A stretch of 64,000 bases of DNA, from positions 1,116,001 through 1,180,000 of the forward strand of contig NC_089191.1 in assembly GCF_947507565.1 (NCBI RefSeq), in the 5' to 3' direction. Shown in pieces: positions 9,219 through 18,957 of this stretch. Numbering within the stretch: the stretch's first letter is position 1; the number at the start of each line of letters is the position of its first letter. Source of the stretch: Oscarella lobularis (Eukaryota; Porifera; Homoscleromorpha; Homosclerophorida; Oscarellidae). A program made the position numbers and the translations under genes. The notes below the pieces were generated by a model, which did not search any database, had not been told where the DNA came from, and saw only the letters and a list, made by a program, of their open reading frames with translations.

Positions 9219-10531
9219 ATGGGTGTCGCTGTGTTCGTCTCTTCTCTTCTTTTTTGAGTCTCTTCCGCATCCTCCTCAACGCGATAGACCCCTACCTAAG
9301 CAGAATTAATGTTCACCTGGTGGCAAAGCCTCCGTCGTCGGTAGAAGAGCTCCTCGCGACAATTCGAGCCGAATCGGGCTCTCTACCGTCTCTCGCACAG
9401 AATTCGCAGTGGCGAGAGCGTCTCCAGCTCGCACTCGACTCCATCCGCACAGCGGACGACGTCACTCCGTTCGGACGCTGGATTCTCTACAGAACCCTCC
9501 GCATAGAAATCAATTCACTCCAATACTCCGAGACGATCGCGCAGAAGTTTCCCGAAGTCGTCATCGCGCCGCACCCGGATCGAAATAATCAGCCCATCTT
9601 CGTATTCGGTTTACCGCGCTCGGGAACGACGCTTCTCCATCATCTTCTTTCGCTTTATCCCAACGTTTTCTACCCGTCCGTATCCCAAGTCGTTTTCAGC
9701 GGTTCGTCGCTTAGCGACGTCAGAGGAGCGTCATCGCTCGACGAATTACGTCACAAAATCAAAATGGCGTTGAGACAGCACTCCTTTGGCACCGAGGTCT
9801 TCTTCCGAGCCATCCTCTCCTTTCCCTATAGCGTTCACCCTACGGATATTGACGGTCCTGAAGAATGTATCGGTGTGCTGAACAGGTATCTGCTCTACGA
9901 GACGTTACCGATCACTCGCTGCCACGATTACACGAACGTTCCCTCACAATACGATGAACTGTCCGATCGAGCCTATTGTCTTTACAAACGAGATTTGCAC
10001 GTGATGCAATCGATTGCCTGTTCAGATAAATGTCGATCTCGTTTCGTTCTCAAAGCTCCGCATCACACGCCGTTTGCTGACGTCATTCTGCGTCATTTTC
10101 CTAATGCTTGTTTCGTGCGTATGCATCGAAATCCGGCCGAAGTCGTACCTTCTTTTTCGTCGCTTCTTCGTCTTCACAACGGCGCGTTTTGTCGGGTCGA
10201 TTCGTTGAAATTGGGACAAAGTCTTCAGAAGGCGATTTGCAGTGTGACCAAAGAACTCGTTCGGCAAACGCCACGGATGCCCGAGTGCACTATCGACGTT
10301 CGATTTGAAGATTTCTCTCGAGATCCCGTTGCCGTGTGTAGAAAGATTGCCGCGGAAGTTGGTATGGAGCATACAAAAGCAGTGGAAGACAAACTGACGG
10401 CGTTTCTGATTGACGACAAAGCGAAGCGCGTCCGAGCAGGCAAACACGTCTACACTCTAGAAGAATTTGGTTTAGATGCAGAGGAAATTCGACGAGATTG
10501 TAAGGAGTACTGTAAAATGTTTTCCGTTTGA
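9219..10531 (+). CDS. Sulfotransferase family protein S4 with a 2-base frameshift near its start
   Basis: The family start MGVAVFVSSLL is present at 9219 but runs into TGA within 13 codons. The T-run after CTTC holds two more T than in the paralogs (about 9248-9255). From about 9254 on the frame is open for about 425 codons: PAPS loop VFGLPRSGTTLLHH, 3'-phosphate loop FVRMHRNPAEVVPS, and tail YTLEEFGLDAEEIRRDCKEY. Apart from the T-run it looks fully functional and has the most canonical P-loop of cluster I. The cause could be a homopolymer sequencing error or a recent mutation. No in-frame ATG lies before the P-loop that could rescue it. Confidence 0.7.
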
Positions 10532-10574
10532 GCTATCAGCACACTTATAGTTTTGGATCAATGATCTAAACTGT

Positions 10575-10582
10575 CACGTGAC
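10575..10582 (+). promoter_or_regulatory. CACGTGAC site before pseudogene S5
   Basis: CACGTG at 10575-10580 ends 14 bases before the former ATG at 10595. Confidence 0.45.
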
Positions 10583-10594
10583 TGCAAGGGACAA

Positions 10595-11219
10595 AATGGG
10601 TCCTTCTCTTGCGTCTCTTTCGCGTCCTACTCAACGCAATCGATCCCTATCTGAGCCGAATTAACATTCATTCACCTGAAGCCTCCGTCGTCGGTAGAAG
10701 AGCTCCTCGCGACGATTCGAGCCGAAATCGGGCTCTCTACCGTCATCGCGCCTCGTCCGGATCGAACGAATCGTCCCGTCTTCATATTCGGTCTATGGCG
10801 ATCGGGCACAACGCTACTCCATCGTCTACTTTCCCTTTATCCCGACGTTTTCTATCCGTCCGTCGTTTTCAACGGTGCGTCGTTGCGTGACGTCAGAGAC
10901 GCGTCATCGCTCGACGAATTACGTCACAAAATCAAATTAGCGTCGAGAAAGTCTTCTTCAGAGCCATACTCTCCTTTCCGTACAGCATACATCCACTGGA
11001 CATCGACGGTCCCGAAGAATGTATAGGGGTGTTGAACAGGTATCTGTTCTACGAGACGTTGCCGCTCGCTCGCGGCGACGATTACGTGAACGTCGCTTCT
11101 CAATACAAGGATCTGTCTGATCGAGCCTATCGTCTGTACAAGAGAGATTTGCTCGTCATGAAGTCGATTGCTCGTCGCGATGAACGGCGTTCGTCTCGTT
11201 TCGTTCTCAAGTCTAGGTA
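10595..11219 (+). pseudogene. Sulfotransferase pseudogene S5 (multiple deletions, 3' truncated)
   Basis: The ATG at 10595 is followed by a deletion that removes most of the anchor and shifts the frame. A second deletion joins IRAE...GSLPS directly to VIAPRPDRTNRP, losing about 170 bp. The P-loop (FGLWRSGTTLLHRLL) survives in one frame, another frameshift follows near 10950, and family sequence ends at VLKS (about 11213). There the sequence changes to the flank shared with the phosphatase-gene duplication (compare 11221 onward with 13983 onward). Confidence 0.88.
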
Positions 11220-11589
11220 AGTACAGCATATTAGAAGCCGGACATAAGGTGGACACCCTAATTAATTATTGACTCGCGTGACTCCTAAAGCTGATCATTC
11301 TCCAAGCCAATCTAATTTTAATAATTAATTGCGCTTGGCATAACACTGTTTAGAATTTCCTAATAATTCTTTGATATCATGAACTTATTGTGATGACCCT
11401 AGATCATGATTGACCTTTCACTTAATTTAACTGCAGAGTCATTGTTGTCAGAGGGCTTGTCTCATTGGTATACGCTTACTAAAAGTTACGTACGTAAAAA
11501 GAATCGTGTGCCAAGAAAGTCACTGAAGTGGTTTAGCTAAACAAAGAATCCAGTGAGACATATAGGCGAAGAAAAGGGCCATAAACGCG

Positions 11590-13245
11590 TTAGCATTCTT
11601 CCTTATTCTTCTTCCACACATTAAAAGCGCTTTTCCATTCTTCAAACATTTCGATAGGGTCCTCAGCCATTGTTTCTACAAAAGACGGTGTTTCTATTTA
11701 ACGAGTAGTCTAGACTCAATTAATTAACCTCCAATCTGATAAGTCACCGACAGTCCGTAGTGATCAGAGAGAGGCACCCCAATAGGCAATACGCCATCAT
11801 AAATCAGCTATATATAAAAAGGTTAGGAATTACGTCATAAGCAAATACATTATCATACCCTTGCGCCCATCACGTTCGACGAAAGTTGCGATGGAATATA
11901 GATATGATCAATTATAACACCCGTTGAGTTTGTCGGCCTATTGGCGAGCGTTCCAGGTATGTAGTCACTTGAGACGAGGACATTTTCAGAGCAGAAGGTG
12001 CACAGTCCCACTTTTGTTACAGCTGGAGAAATATATCTTTGAGCTAGAACTTTTTCATAGACTCGGGGAAACTCAGCAGCCACCGCGTTGCCTATGCTAG
12101 GACCGTGGTTGTAGTCTCCCATTAGAAATAACGGCGATTTTGAAGAGTATCGATTCATTAACTGTTGGAAATACGCATTTTGCTCCTCTTCAACGCTCTC
12201 AAACTCGACGGGGCCAACTACAAAACACAGCAAACAGAATATAAAATTACACAAATAAATCTAACAAATATATAAGGGCAAGGGCAGACACACTCTTAGG
12301 GCACACAGTGTAAACACCGAGAGACTTAACTGTAAGGAATTTCTGGTCGCCTAAAATATGTTGGAAAATGCGAACAGACGACTGTTCCGAGATTCTCTAC
12401 CTGGAACGCAAAGAAAGGTCAGAGTGCATGTCCATACAGTACACTAAGCTTATACTCACTTCCGCTGATAGATATCCGCGAGGGACGAGTTGTATTTCGC
12501 CCGCTGCAATATTAAAACTATCAGCCACGGCATTACTCAAAGGAATTTTGCTCAGCAAAAGAAGACCATTCGTAGAGACGTACGAAACGCCTGTATCACC
12601 GAGACAGCTAAGAGGATTGTTGAGTGATCCTAAAGCATCATTATTACACAGAGATAACGTTTTAGAAAAAAAAATAATCAATGCATGATACCCGTAATGG
12701 GACTGCCGATGACGAGACAGTTCAAGCATCGCTGGCCTACAGCTCGAAACAGACTGCGACAATTCTCTTCCAGCAGACTGCAAAGTAGCGGGGCCACAGG
12801 ATCGGAGTCGTTCGAAGGACATCGCGTCTGCATGCAGCCGAGAGCCGACTGTAGGGCGATCGCGTCGTCGCAAGGCGGCGTCGCACTCGGATGCGTTTCC
12901 AAGCGCACGTGATACGGAAACGTGGCGGACGTCGCGTTCACGATGGCCAGGATATCGGTTTCGAGAAACACTTCTTGAAGACAAAGAACGTCCGCCGTCG
13001 ACTTTGGCAACTATGACGAGAGGCAAATTTATATTGAAGCGATCGCTCGTGAAATGGGAAGCGTCTTTGCTTTATTGAACTGACGAGCATACTTCTGTAA
13101 GGAGGACGGAAAAGCGCTCTCGCCACTGGCCAATAAGCGCCGCTCCAGCAGTGTTAAAGGTTGTCAATTCCACTGTAGAGTTAGTCGCTGATACGCTCGA
13201 GTAAAGAGTGACGGCGAGTGAGAAGAGTTGTAGTAACTTCAACAT
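11590..13245 (-). CDS. Secreted endonuclease/exonuclease/phosphatase-fold protein 1 (sphingomyelinase-like)
   Basis: Seven exons can be threaded from the ATG at 13245 to TAA at 11590, matching the 14336-15945 copy exon for exon. A signal peptide (LLQLFSLAVTLYSSVSA) precedes STVELTTFN. Metal and catalytic motifs of the DNase I / neutral sphingomyelinase superfamily are in order: VLCLQEVF (Glu), MGDYNHGPS (Asp-Asn), IDHIYIPSQ (Asp) and LSDHYGLSV (Asp-His). Cysteines are numerous, as expected outside the cell. The last small exon encodes EDPIEMFEEWKSAF..., ending KKNKEEC. Substrate may be a phosphodiester lipid or nucleic acid; the sequence does not decide. If the last intron is not removed, the protein ends at 11724 instead. 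Confidence 0.75.
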
Positions 13246-13589
13246 CGCTGTGGAATCCGGAAACTCTACGTGTAGCCCGTATGTAAAGAGTCACTTCTCT
13301 CCTGTTCGTCGACTCACCGTTAGTTCTAAGGAGCCAGAGGAAGGGTTTGGCGATGAACTCCAACTCCGCCGACTTGGATCGGACGTCTCCGAGAACACGT
13401 ACAGTAGAGGGCTAGAGATCAAAGCCCGTTCGCATAATCGAATCTGCTCGGAAGAATTTCGCGTTGGCGTCCGGGAGCTCGCTATCGACGGTCAAAGCGA
13501 GCTAGCCTTCTGCTCTTCGGAAACGGAACCGTTTTAGCCTACGGGCCATCCGACGGTCTATTAGCTAATGTAGTGATCACAGCAATTTA

Positions 13590-13690
13590 GGCGAAGAAAG
13601 GCGCCAATGGTACCGCAGCATTCTTCTTTATTCTTCTGCCACACTCTGAAATTTCAAAAATTTCAAAGCGTTTTTCCATTCTTCAAATGG
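13590..13690 (-). pseudogene. Relic of the last exon of a third phosphatase-fold copy
   Basis: Read on the minus strand, PFEEWKNA followed by KKNKEEC-like DNA (agaagaataaagaagaatgc) matches the final exon of the two neighbours. A short insertion breaks the frame, and no other exon of this copy is present. Confidence 0.65.
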
Positions 13691-13748
13691 AATTGGCTTT
13701 CATCATCGAAGAGGCCTATCAGAACATCGTCGATGCTTGCCAGGTCAG

Positions 13749-13772
13749 TTAATTAATTAATTAATTAATTAA
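13749..13772. repeat. (TTAA)n microsatellite
   Basis: Six uninterrupted TTAA units. Confidence 0.9.
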
Positions 13773-14335
13773 CTACGCTTCGCTGATAGTTACATCATAT
13801 GGTCAGATTATCTGATAGACGTCTCAGAGATATCATCTGTATAGCTTACGGGTGCTGTATGCTGAACAAGCGTGCACACGAAAAAGTGAAGACGTTAGAA
13901 AATTTCACAGGTACTTCACATGTCGCAAACGTCTCTAGTTAATTAAAGGAATTATAGCTAACTAGTTAGTAGTAGTAGTACGTACATTAGAAGCCGGATA
14001 ACCCTATGTCGTATGAAGACATACTAATTATTGTACTCGCGTGACTCCAAAAAACTAATCATTCTCGAGCCATTGTTTGCGAGCGGCGCAACACTGTTTA
14101 GAATTTTCCTAAAACTTTTTTTGATATTATGTAGCTAGATCATGTTTCTCAGAGGGCTTGTCTCGTGGGCATACCTACCCTTACTACTGAGTTATGTACG
14201 TAAAAAGAATTGTGTCGTAGGAGTTAGAGTGTTCGTGGTACTGTGTGCCAAGAAAAGTCACTGAAGTGATTTAGCTAAACAAACAAACAATCTAACAGGA
14301 GAGAACGTCTAAGCGAACCAAAGTGCCAAAACGCG

Positions 14336-15945
14336 TCAGCATTCTTTTTTATTCTTCCACTCGTTAAAAGCGTTTTTCCATTCTTCAAACGTTTCAGTAG
14401 GGTCCTCAGCCGCGGTTTCTACGAAAGACGGTGTACTTTCAATAAATCAGTGTAGTCTAGACCTAATTACCTCTAATCTGATAAGTCACCGACATTCCGT
14501 AGTGATCTGACAGAGGCACCCCAAGAGGCAATACGCTATCATAAATCCTCTGTATAAAAAACAGTAAGATTTACGTAATAAACGGAATAAAAAATACCCT
14601 TGCACCCATCACGTTTGATGACAGTTGTGATGGAATATAGATATGATCAATAAGAACACCCGTTGCATTTGTCGACCTATTGACGAGCGTCCCAGGTATG
14701 TAGTCGCTTGAAATGATGACATTTTCGGAGCAGAAAGTGCACAGTCCCACTTTTGTTACAGCTGGAGAAATAAATCCTCGAGCTAAAACTTCTTCATACA
14801 CTCGTGGATACGCAGCGGCGATCGCATCGCCTATGCTGGGACCGTGGTTGTAGTCTCCAATTAGAAATAATGGTGATTTTGAAGAGTATCGATTCATGAG
14901 CTGTTGAAAATAAGCATTTTGCTCTTCTTCAACGCTCTCAAATTCGACTGGGCCAACTGCAAAATTAATTAACACAGCAAACAGAATATAAGTTGCAGTT
15001 TGAACACAGGCTTAGGACAGACACTTAACTGTAAGGATCTTCTGGTGTCCCATGATATGTTGGAAAATGCGAACAGATGACTGTTCCGAGATTCTCTACC
15101 TGGAACGTAAAGAAAGGTCAGAGTAAAAGGTGCATACGGTACTGAGCTTATGCTCACTTCCGCTGATAGATATCCGCGAGTGACGACCTGTATTTCGCCC
15201 GCTGCAATATTGAAGCTATCAGCCACGGCATTGCGTAGAGGAATTTTGCTCAACAACAATAGACCATTCGTAGACGCGTACGAAACGCCTGTATCACCGA
15301 GGCAGCTAAGAGGATCGTTGAATAATCCTAAATTATCGTCAGTACAAAATAAATATTTTAGAAAAAATACCCGTAATGGGATTGCCGAGGACGAGACAGT
15401 TCATGCATCGTTGGCCTAAAGCTCGAAGCTCGCTGCGGCAATTCTCTTCCAGCATACCGCAAAATAGTAGACCCACACTGACAGAATCGCCAGCCTCGGA
15501 TGGACATCGCGTCTGCGTGCAGGCGAGAGCCGTCTGCAGGGCGATCGCGTCGCAAGGCGGCGTCGCACTCGGATGCGTTTCCAAGCGCACGTGGTAGGGA
15601 AACGCGTCGGACGTCGCGTTAACGACGGCCAGGAGATCGGTTTCGAGCCACACTTCTTGAAGACAAAGAACGCTCGCCGTCGACTTCGGCAACTAAAAGA
15701 CGCGCGATCGATCGACGCAAATTAATTTATCGGTCACTCGTGAAATATAGCCGGTAAGCGTATTTGCATGCGTTATTACACAGCGAACATACTTCCGTAA
15801 GGAGGGCGGAAAGGCGCTCTCGCCACAGGCTAAGAAATGCAGCTGAGGCAGCGTTAAATGTTGTCAATTCCACGGTAGAGTTGATGGCTGACGCGCCCGT
15901 GTAAAGAGTGATTGTGACAGCGAGAAAGAAGAAGGTCGGGGGCAT
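14336..15945 (-). CDS. Secreted endonuclease/exonuclease/phosphatase-fold protein 2 (sphingomyelinase-like)
   Basis: Exons 15945-15793, 15692-15371, 15327-15158, 15099-15030, 14956-14598, 14549-14471 and 14418-14336 join in frame into 411 residues, all with GT-AG introns. The signal peptide is PPTFFFLAVTITLYTGASA. Key motifs are VLCLQEVW, IGDYNHGPS, IDHIYIPSQ and LSDHYGMSV, in the order of the DNase I-like metal-dependent phosphoesterases. CPSEAGD and NCRSELRALGQRCMNC form a Cys-rich insert in exon 2. Its start codon is only 93 bp from that of the divergent rhamnosidase, so the two may share a promoter. Lipid phosphodiesterase and nuclease are both possible functions. Confidence 0.8.
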
Positions 15946-16026
15946 GTTGATCGGTGTGGAATTTTTCCGGAAGAAGCCCGTTTGTTATTTTAGTACAGTG
16001 TCATTCGGGTTCTCTATCTCAGTGTG

Positions 16027-16033
16027 CACGTGA
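16027..16033 (+). promoter_or_regulatory. CACGTGA site before the rhamnosidase
   Basis: CACGTG at 16027-16032 ends 6 bases before the preferred ATG at 16039, in the 93-bp divergent intergenic region. It is the same core as in front of the sulfotransferases. Confidence 0.35.
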
Positions 16034-16038
16034 GAGAT

Positions 16039-18957
16039 ATGAGACGCCTGGTACTTCTTCTGGCAGCAGTAGCGCACCTTTCTGCGAAAGCGACCGCGCT
16101 TTTGCCAGCACGAAACCTGAGAACGGAGTACCTCGACTCTCCGCTCGGAATCGACACTCCCAAGCCGCGATTCTCGTGGCAACTCGAATGCAAGAGCACG
16201 CAACGAGGCGCGAGCCAATCCGCGTACGAAATAGCAGTATCCGAAGCGACGCACGACGAAAAAATCGCACCGAAAGACCCCATCCTGTGGCTCGGCAGAG
16301 AAAACTCAACTCAAACGATCAACATCCCGTATGCAGGACCTCCACTCAAATCCGTCCAAATCTACACGTGGCGAGTTCGCTGGTGGAGCAACGAAAACAC
16401 GTCGACGACACCGTCCGAGTGGAGCTCGTGGGCGACGTTCAGCACGGCGCTCAACGATTCGGACTGGATTGCCGACTGGATAGGTCGCCCCCACGTAAAC
16501 GCATCCAATCGTCCTCTTCAAATACGAGCCGACTTTCTATTGCCCTCTGACGTCACTCAAGCTTTCATCTACGTCGCCGGTCTCGGATACTATCAGCTCT
16601 ATCTAAACGGTCGTCGAGTCGACTCGCACGCACTCGGCCCATTCACCGTCTTCCAGAAACGAATTCTCTACGACACGTTCGCCGTGACGTCGTTTCTCCG
16701 TAAAGGCGACTCGAACGCAATCGGCGTTCGTCTCGCGCCGGGCGCTTGGGGCCAATTCTACGACGGACCCCTTATGCTTCGTCTCGAACTGCACGCGAAA
16801 CTCGCCGACGGATCGACAGTCAAACTAGTATCGCATCCGGGAAACGCTCGAGTGCGCGGAGCCGACGTGAAGGGTTGGTGGCGAATCGACGACGATCCGT
16901 GCACGCAGGCGGCGTTCTACGACGGCGAACACTACGACGCTCGTCTCGAACAGGACGGTTGGAATGCGCCGAATTTCGCGGCGGCGACTCGTTGGCAAGA
17001 CGCCGCCGAAGTGTCGCCGCCCTCCGACGGCGGCGTCGGACGTCTTCATCCGGGTACTTTGAAGCCGATTCGAAAGTTCGACGAAATCAAAGCCGTTCGC
17101 ATGACCGAACCCGTTCCCGGCGTCTACGTGTTCGACTTCGGGCAGAATTTCGCCGGCGTCGAGATATTGCGCGTTCGCGGTCCCGCCGGCGCGACGGTGA
17201 CGATCTACAAAGGCGAGCTTCTCTTCGACAACGGCACCGTTCACAATCAACTCCGCGTGAACATGACGACCGTTTATACGCTACGCGGCGGCGACGACGT
17301 CGAAGTCTACGAACCGGATTTCGTCTATTATGGGTTCCAATACGCGCAGGTGACCGGCTTTCCGGGTAAGCCGACGCTCGACTCGCTCTCCGGTCGATTC
17401 GTTCATAGCGATCTGAATGCGACGGGGGATATCGAGTTCCAAGGCGATTCCGCGGAAGCGTCGATTCTTCAAGGTATTCAGCATTGCGTCAAGTGGAGCG
17501 CGTTGAGCAACTTGATGTCTATACCGACCGACTGTCCGAATCGGGAGCGCGGCTGGATGGGAGACGGGCAGGTGAGCTCGTCGAATGCCGCGTGGAATTT
17601 CGATATGGCCGCGTTCTACGAGTCGTGGGTGCGCAGCATGCGCGATCAGCAGGAGATCTATGCGTCGGTTGAGGAAATTGCTGGTATGGTTACGGACATC
17701 GTTCCCGATCCCGCGCGTCCGACGCCGAAGGCGTTTACCGATGCGACGTGGAGTTCGGCGTATCTTATCGTTCCTCTTCTCGTCTACAGGCACTACGGTG
17801 ACGTTGCACTGATAAGTGAACTTTATGAAGGGTTTAGAGACTATGTCGTCTATCTTGATCGTTTGGCGCAGGAGAATTCCTCCGTTCCGGGCGGTCTTCT
17901 GACTAAGCACAAGTACGGCGATTGGTGCAATACGTATCCGAGAGAAACGCGAGAAATACCGATCACGGGTCCCATATCGGCGAGCTTTTTTCAAATCACC
18001 AGCTACGAAATTTTTTCGCGATTCGCTCGAATTCTCAATCGATCCGACGATGCCGTCAAATACGCTCAAATGGCCGAAAAGTTGAAGCCGATTTTTCACG
18101 AGTTTTACTACAACAAAACGAAGGCTGGATATCAAGACGGAAGCCAGACGCCGAACGTTCTAGCTCTGTCGCTCGACGGCGCAATTCCTCGAGAAACGCT
18201 TCAAGACGTCGTCGAAACGTTTCTGCACGACGTGACTCAGGAGCACGACTATCACCTAACAACCGGCGCTGTCGGAACGAAATTTCTCCTGCAGACTTTG
18301 ACGCGAGTCAATCGAAGCGACCTCGCTTTTGCGCTTGCCACGCAGACGACGGAGCCCAGCTGGGGTTGGTGGGTCACGCAGAATGCGACGACCCTATGGG
18401 AAAATTGGTCGGGCGTCGCCGATCTGACTCATCCTCCTCCGCCGACTCACAATCACATATTTCTCGGCTCGCATTGGCCTTGGCTTTACGAGACGTTTGT
18501 CGGCATAGATCAAGCCGACGATTCGACTGCCTTCGAGCACATCGTCATTAGACCGATTCACGCGACGATTCCGCTCGAGACCTGGAAGACGATCTGCACA
18601 GGTGACGTCAGAATTTTTAAAATTAGTGGCGTCAACGCTAGCTATAACTCCATTCGGGGCAAAATATCTGTCGCTTGGTCGCACGCCAATGAAGGTAATG
18701 TCTTGTTCTCGCTCGCTGTTACCATTCCCATGAACAGCGATGCAGAAGTCTGGGTGCCAACTCAGAACTACTGCGGCAAAATCCCCTCGCCTAGTCAAGT
18801 TCTAGTGACCGAGTCGGGCCAAGAAATTTGGTCTGATGGAAAATTAAAGCCTATAAAAGGAGTGCTTAGTGGTTCCTACAACAGCGAGTATCAAGCTGTC
18901 GTTTTACAAATTGTTTCAGGTAGCTACGTTTTTGCGTATTCCCTTATGTCATTGTAG
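16039..18957 (+). CDS. Secreted alpha-L-rhamnosidase, glycoside hydrolase family 78
   Basis: A single 2.9-kb open frame gives 972 residues from the ATG at 16039; this start places the signal peptide RRLVLLLAAVAHLSAKATA at the N-terminus, five codons after an alternative Met. NLRTEYLDSPLGIDTPKPRF is the conserved opening of bacterial-type rhamnosidases, followed by beta-sandwich regions. The (alpha/alpha)6-barrel has IPTDCPNRERGWMGDGQ (general-acid Glu region) and WWVTQNATTLWENWSG (second acidic motif), and the protein ends GSYVFAYSLMSL. It should release terminal L-rhamnose from glycans or glycosides outside the cell. It lacks introns, while neighbouring genes have many, and GH78 is uncommon in animals, so transfer from bacteria is plausible. 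The last six codons and stop lie in a block repeated at 49267. Confidence 0.9.
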   Translation: MRRLVLLLAAVAHLSAKATALLPARNLRTEYLDSPLGIDTPKPRFSWQLECKSTQRGASQSAYEIAVSEATHDEKIAPKDPILWLGRENSTQTINIPYAGPPLKSVQIYTWRVRWWSNENTSTTPSEWSSWATFSTALNDSDWIADWIGRPHVNASNRPLQIRADFLLPSDVTQAFIYVAGLGYYQLYLNGRRVDSHALGPFTVFQKRILYDTFAVTSFLRKGDSNAIGVRLAPGAWGQFYDGPLMLRLELHAKLADGSTVKLVSHPGNARVRGADVKGWWRIDDDPCTQAAFYDGEHYDARLEQDGWNAPNFAAATRWQDAAEVSPPSDGGVGRLHPGTLKPIRKFDEIKAVRMTEPVPGVYVFDFGQNFAGVEILRVRGPAGATVTIYKGELLFDNGTVHNQLRVNMTTVYTLRGGDDVEVYEPDFVYYGFQYAQVTGFPGKPTLDSLSGRFVHSDLNATGDIEFQGDSAEASILQGIQHCVKWSALSNLMSIPTDCPNRERGWMGDGQVSSSNAAWNFDMAAFYESWVRSMRDQQEIYASVEEIAGMVTDIVPDPARPTPKAFTDATWSSAYLIVPLLVYRHYGDVALISELYEGFRDYVVYLDRLAQENSSVPGGLLTKHKYGDWCNTYPRETREIPITGPISASFFQITSYEIFSRFARILNRSDDAVKYAQMAEKLKPIFHEFYYNKTKAGYQDGSQTPNVLALSLDGAIPRETLQDVVETFLHDVTQEHDYHLTTGAVGTKFLLQTLTRVNRSDLAFALATQTTEPSWGWWVTQNATTLWENWSGVADLTHPPPPTHNHIFLGSHWPWLYETFVGIDQADDSTAFEHIVIRPIHATIPLETWKTICTGDVRIFKISGVNASYNSIRGKISVAWSHANEGNVLFSLAVTIPMNSDAEVWVPTQNYCGKIPSPSQVLVTESGQEIWSDGKLKPIKGVLSGSYNSEYQAVVLQIVSGSYVFAYSLMSL

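Larger units (their letters stand above)
11221..15950. repeat. Tandem segmental duplication containing the two phosphatase-fold genes
   Basis: The unit from about 11221 to 13250 is repeated from about 13983 to 15950, including noncoding flank (cattagaagccgga, cgcgtgactcc) as well as all exons and introns. The sequence between the units, 13260-13980, holds a relic exon and unassigned sequence. Confidence 0.8.

Noticed and set aside
13260-13560. Possible coding exon on the minus strand ending at a CTAACG|GTGAGT donor
   Set aside because: The upstream reading frame is short and unrelated to any family I recognise; no partner exon could be placed.
17281-18135. 284-codon minus-strand frame inside the rhamnosidase gene
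   Set aside because: The sense strand carries GH78 motifs throughout; the antisense frame is an effect of high GC and codon bias.
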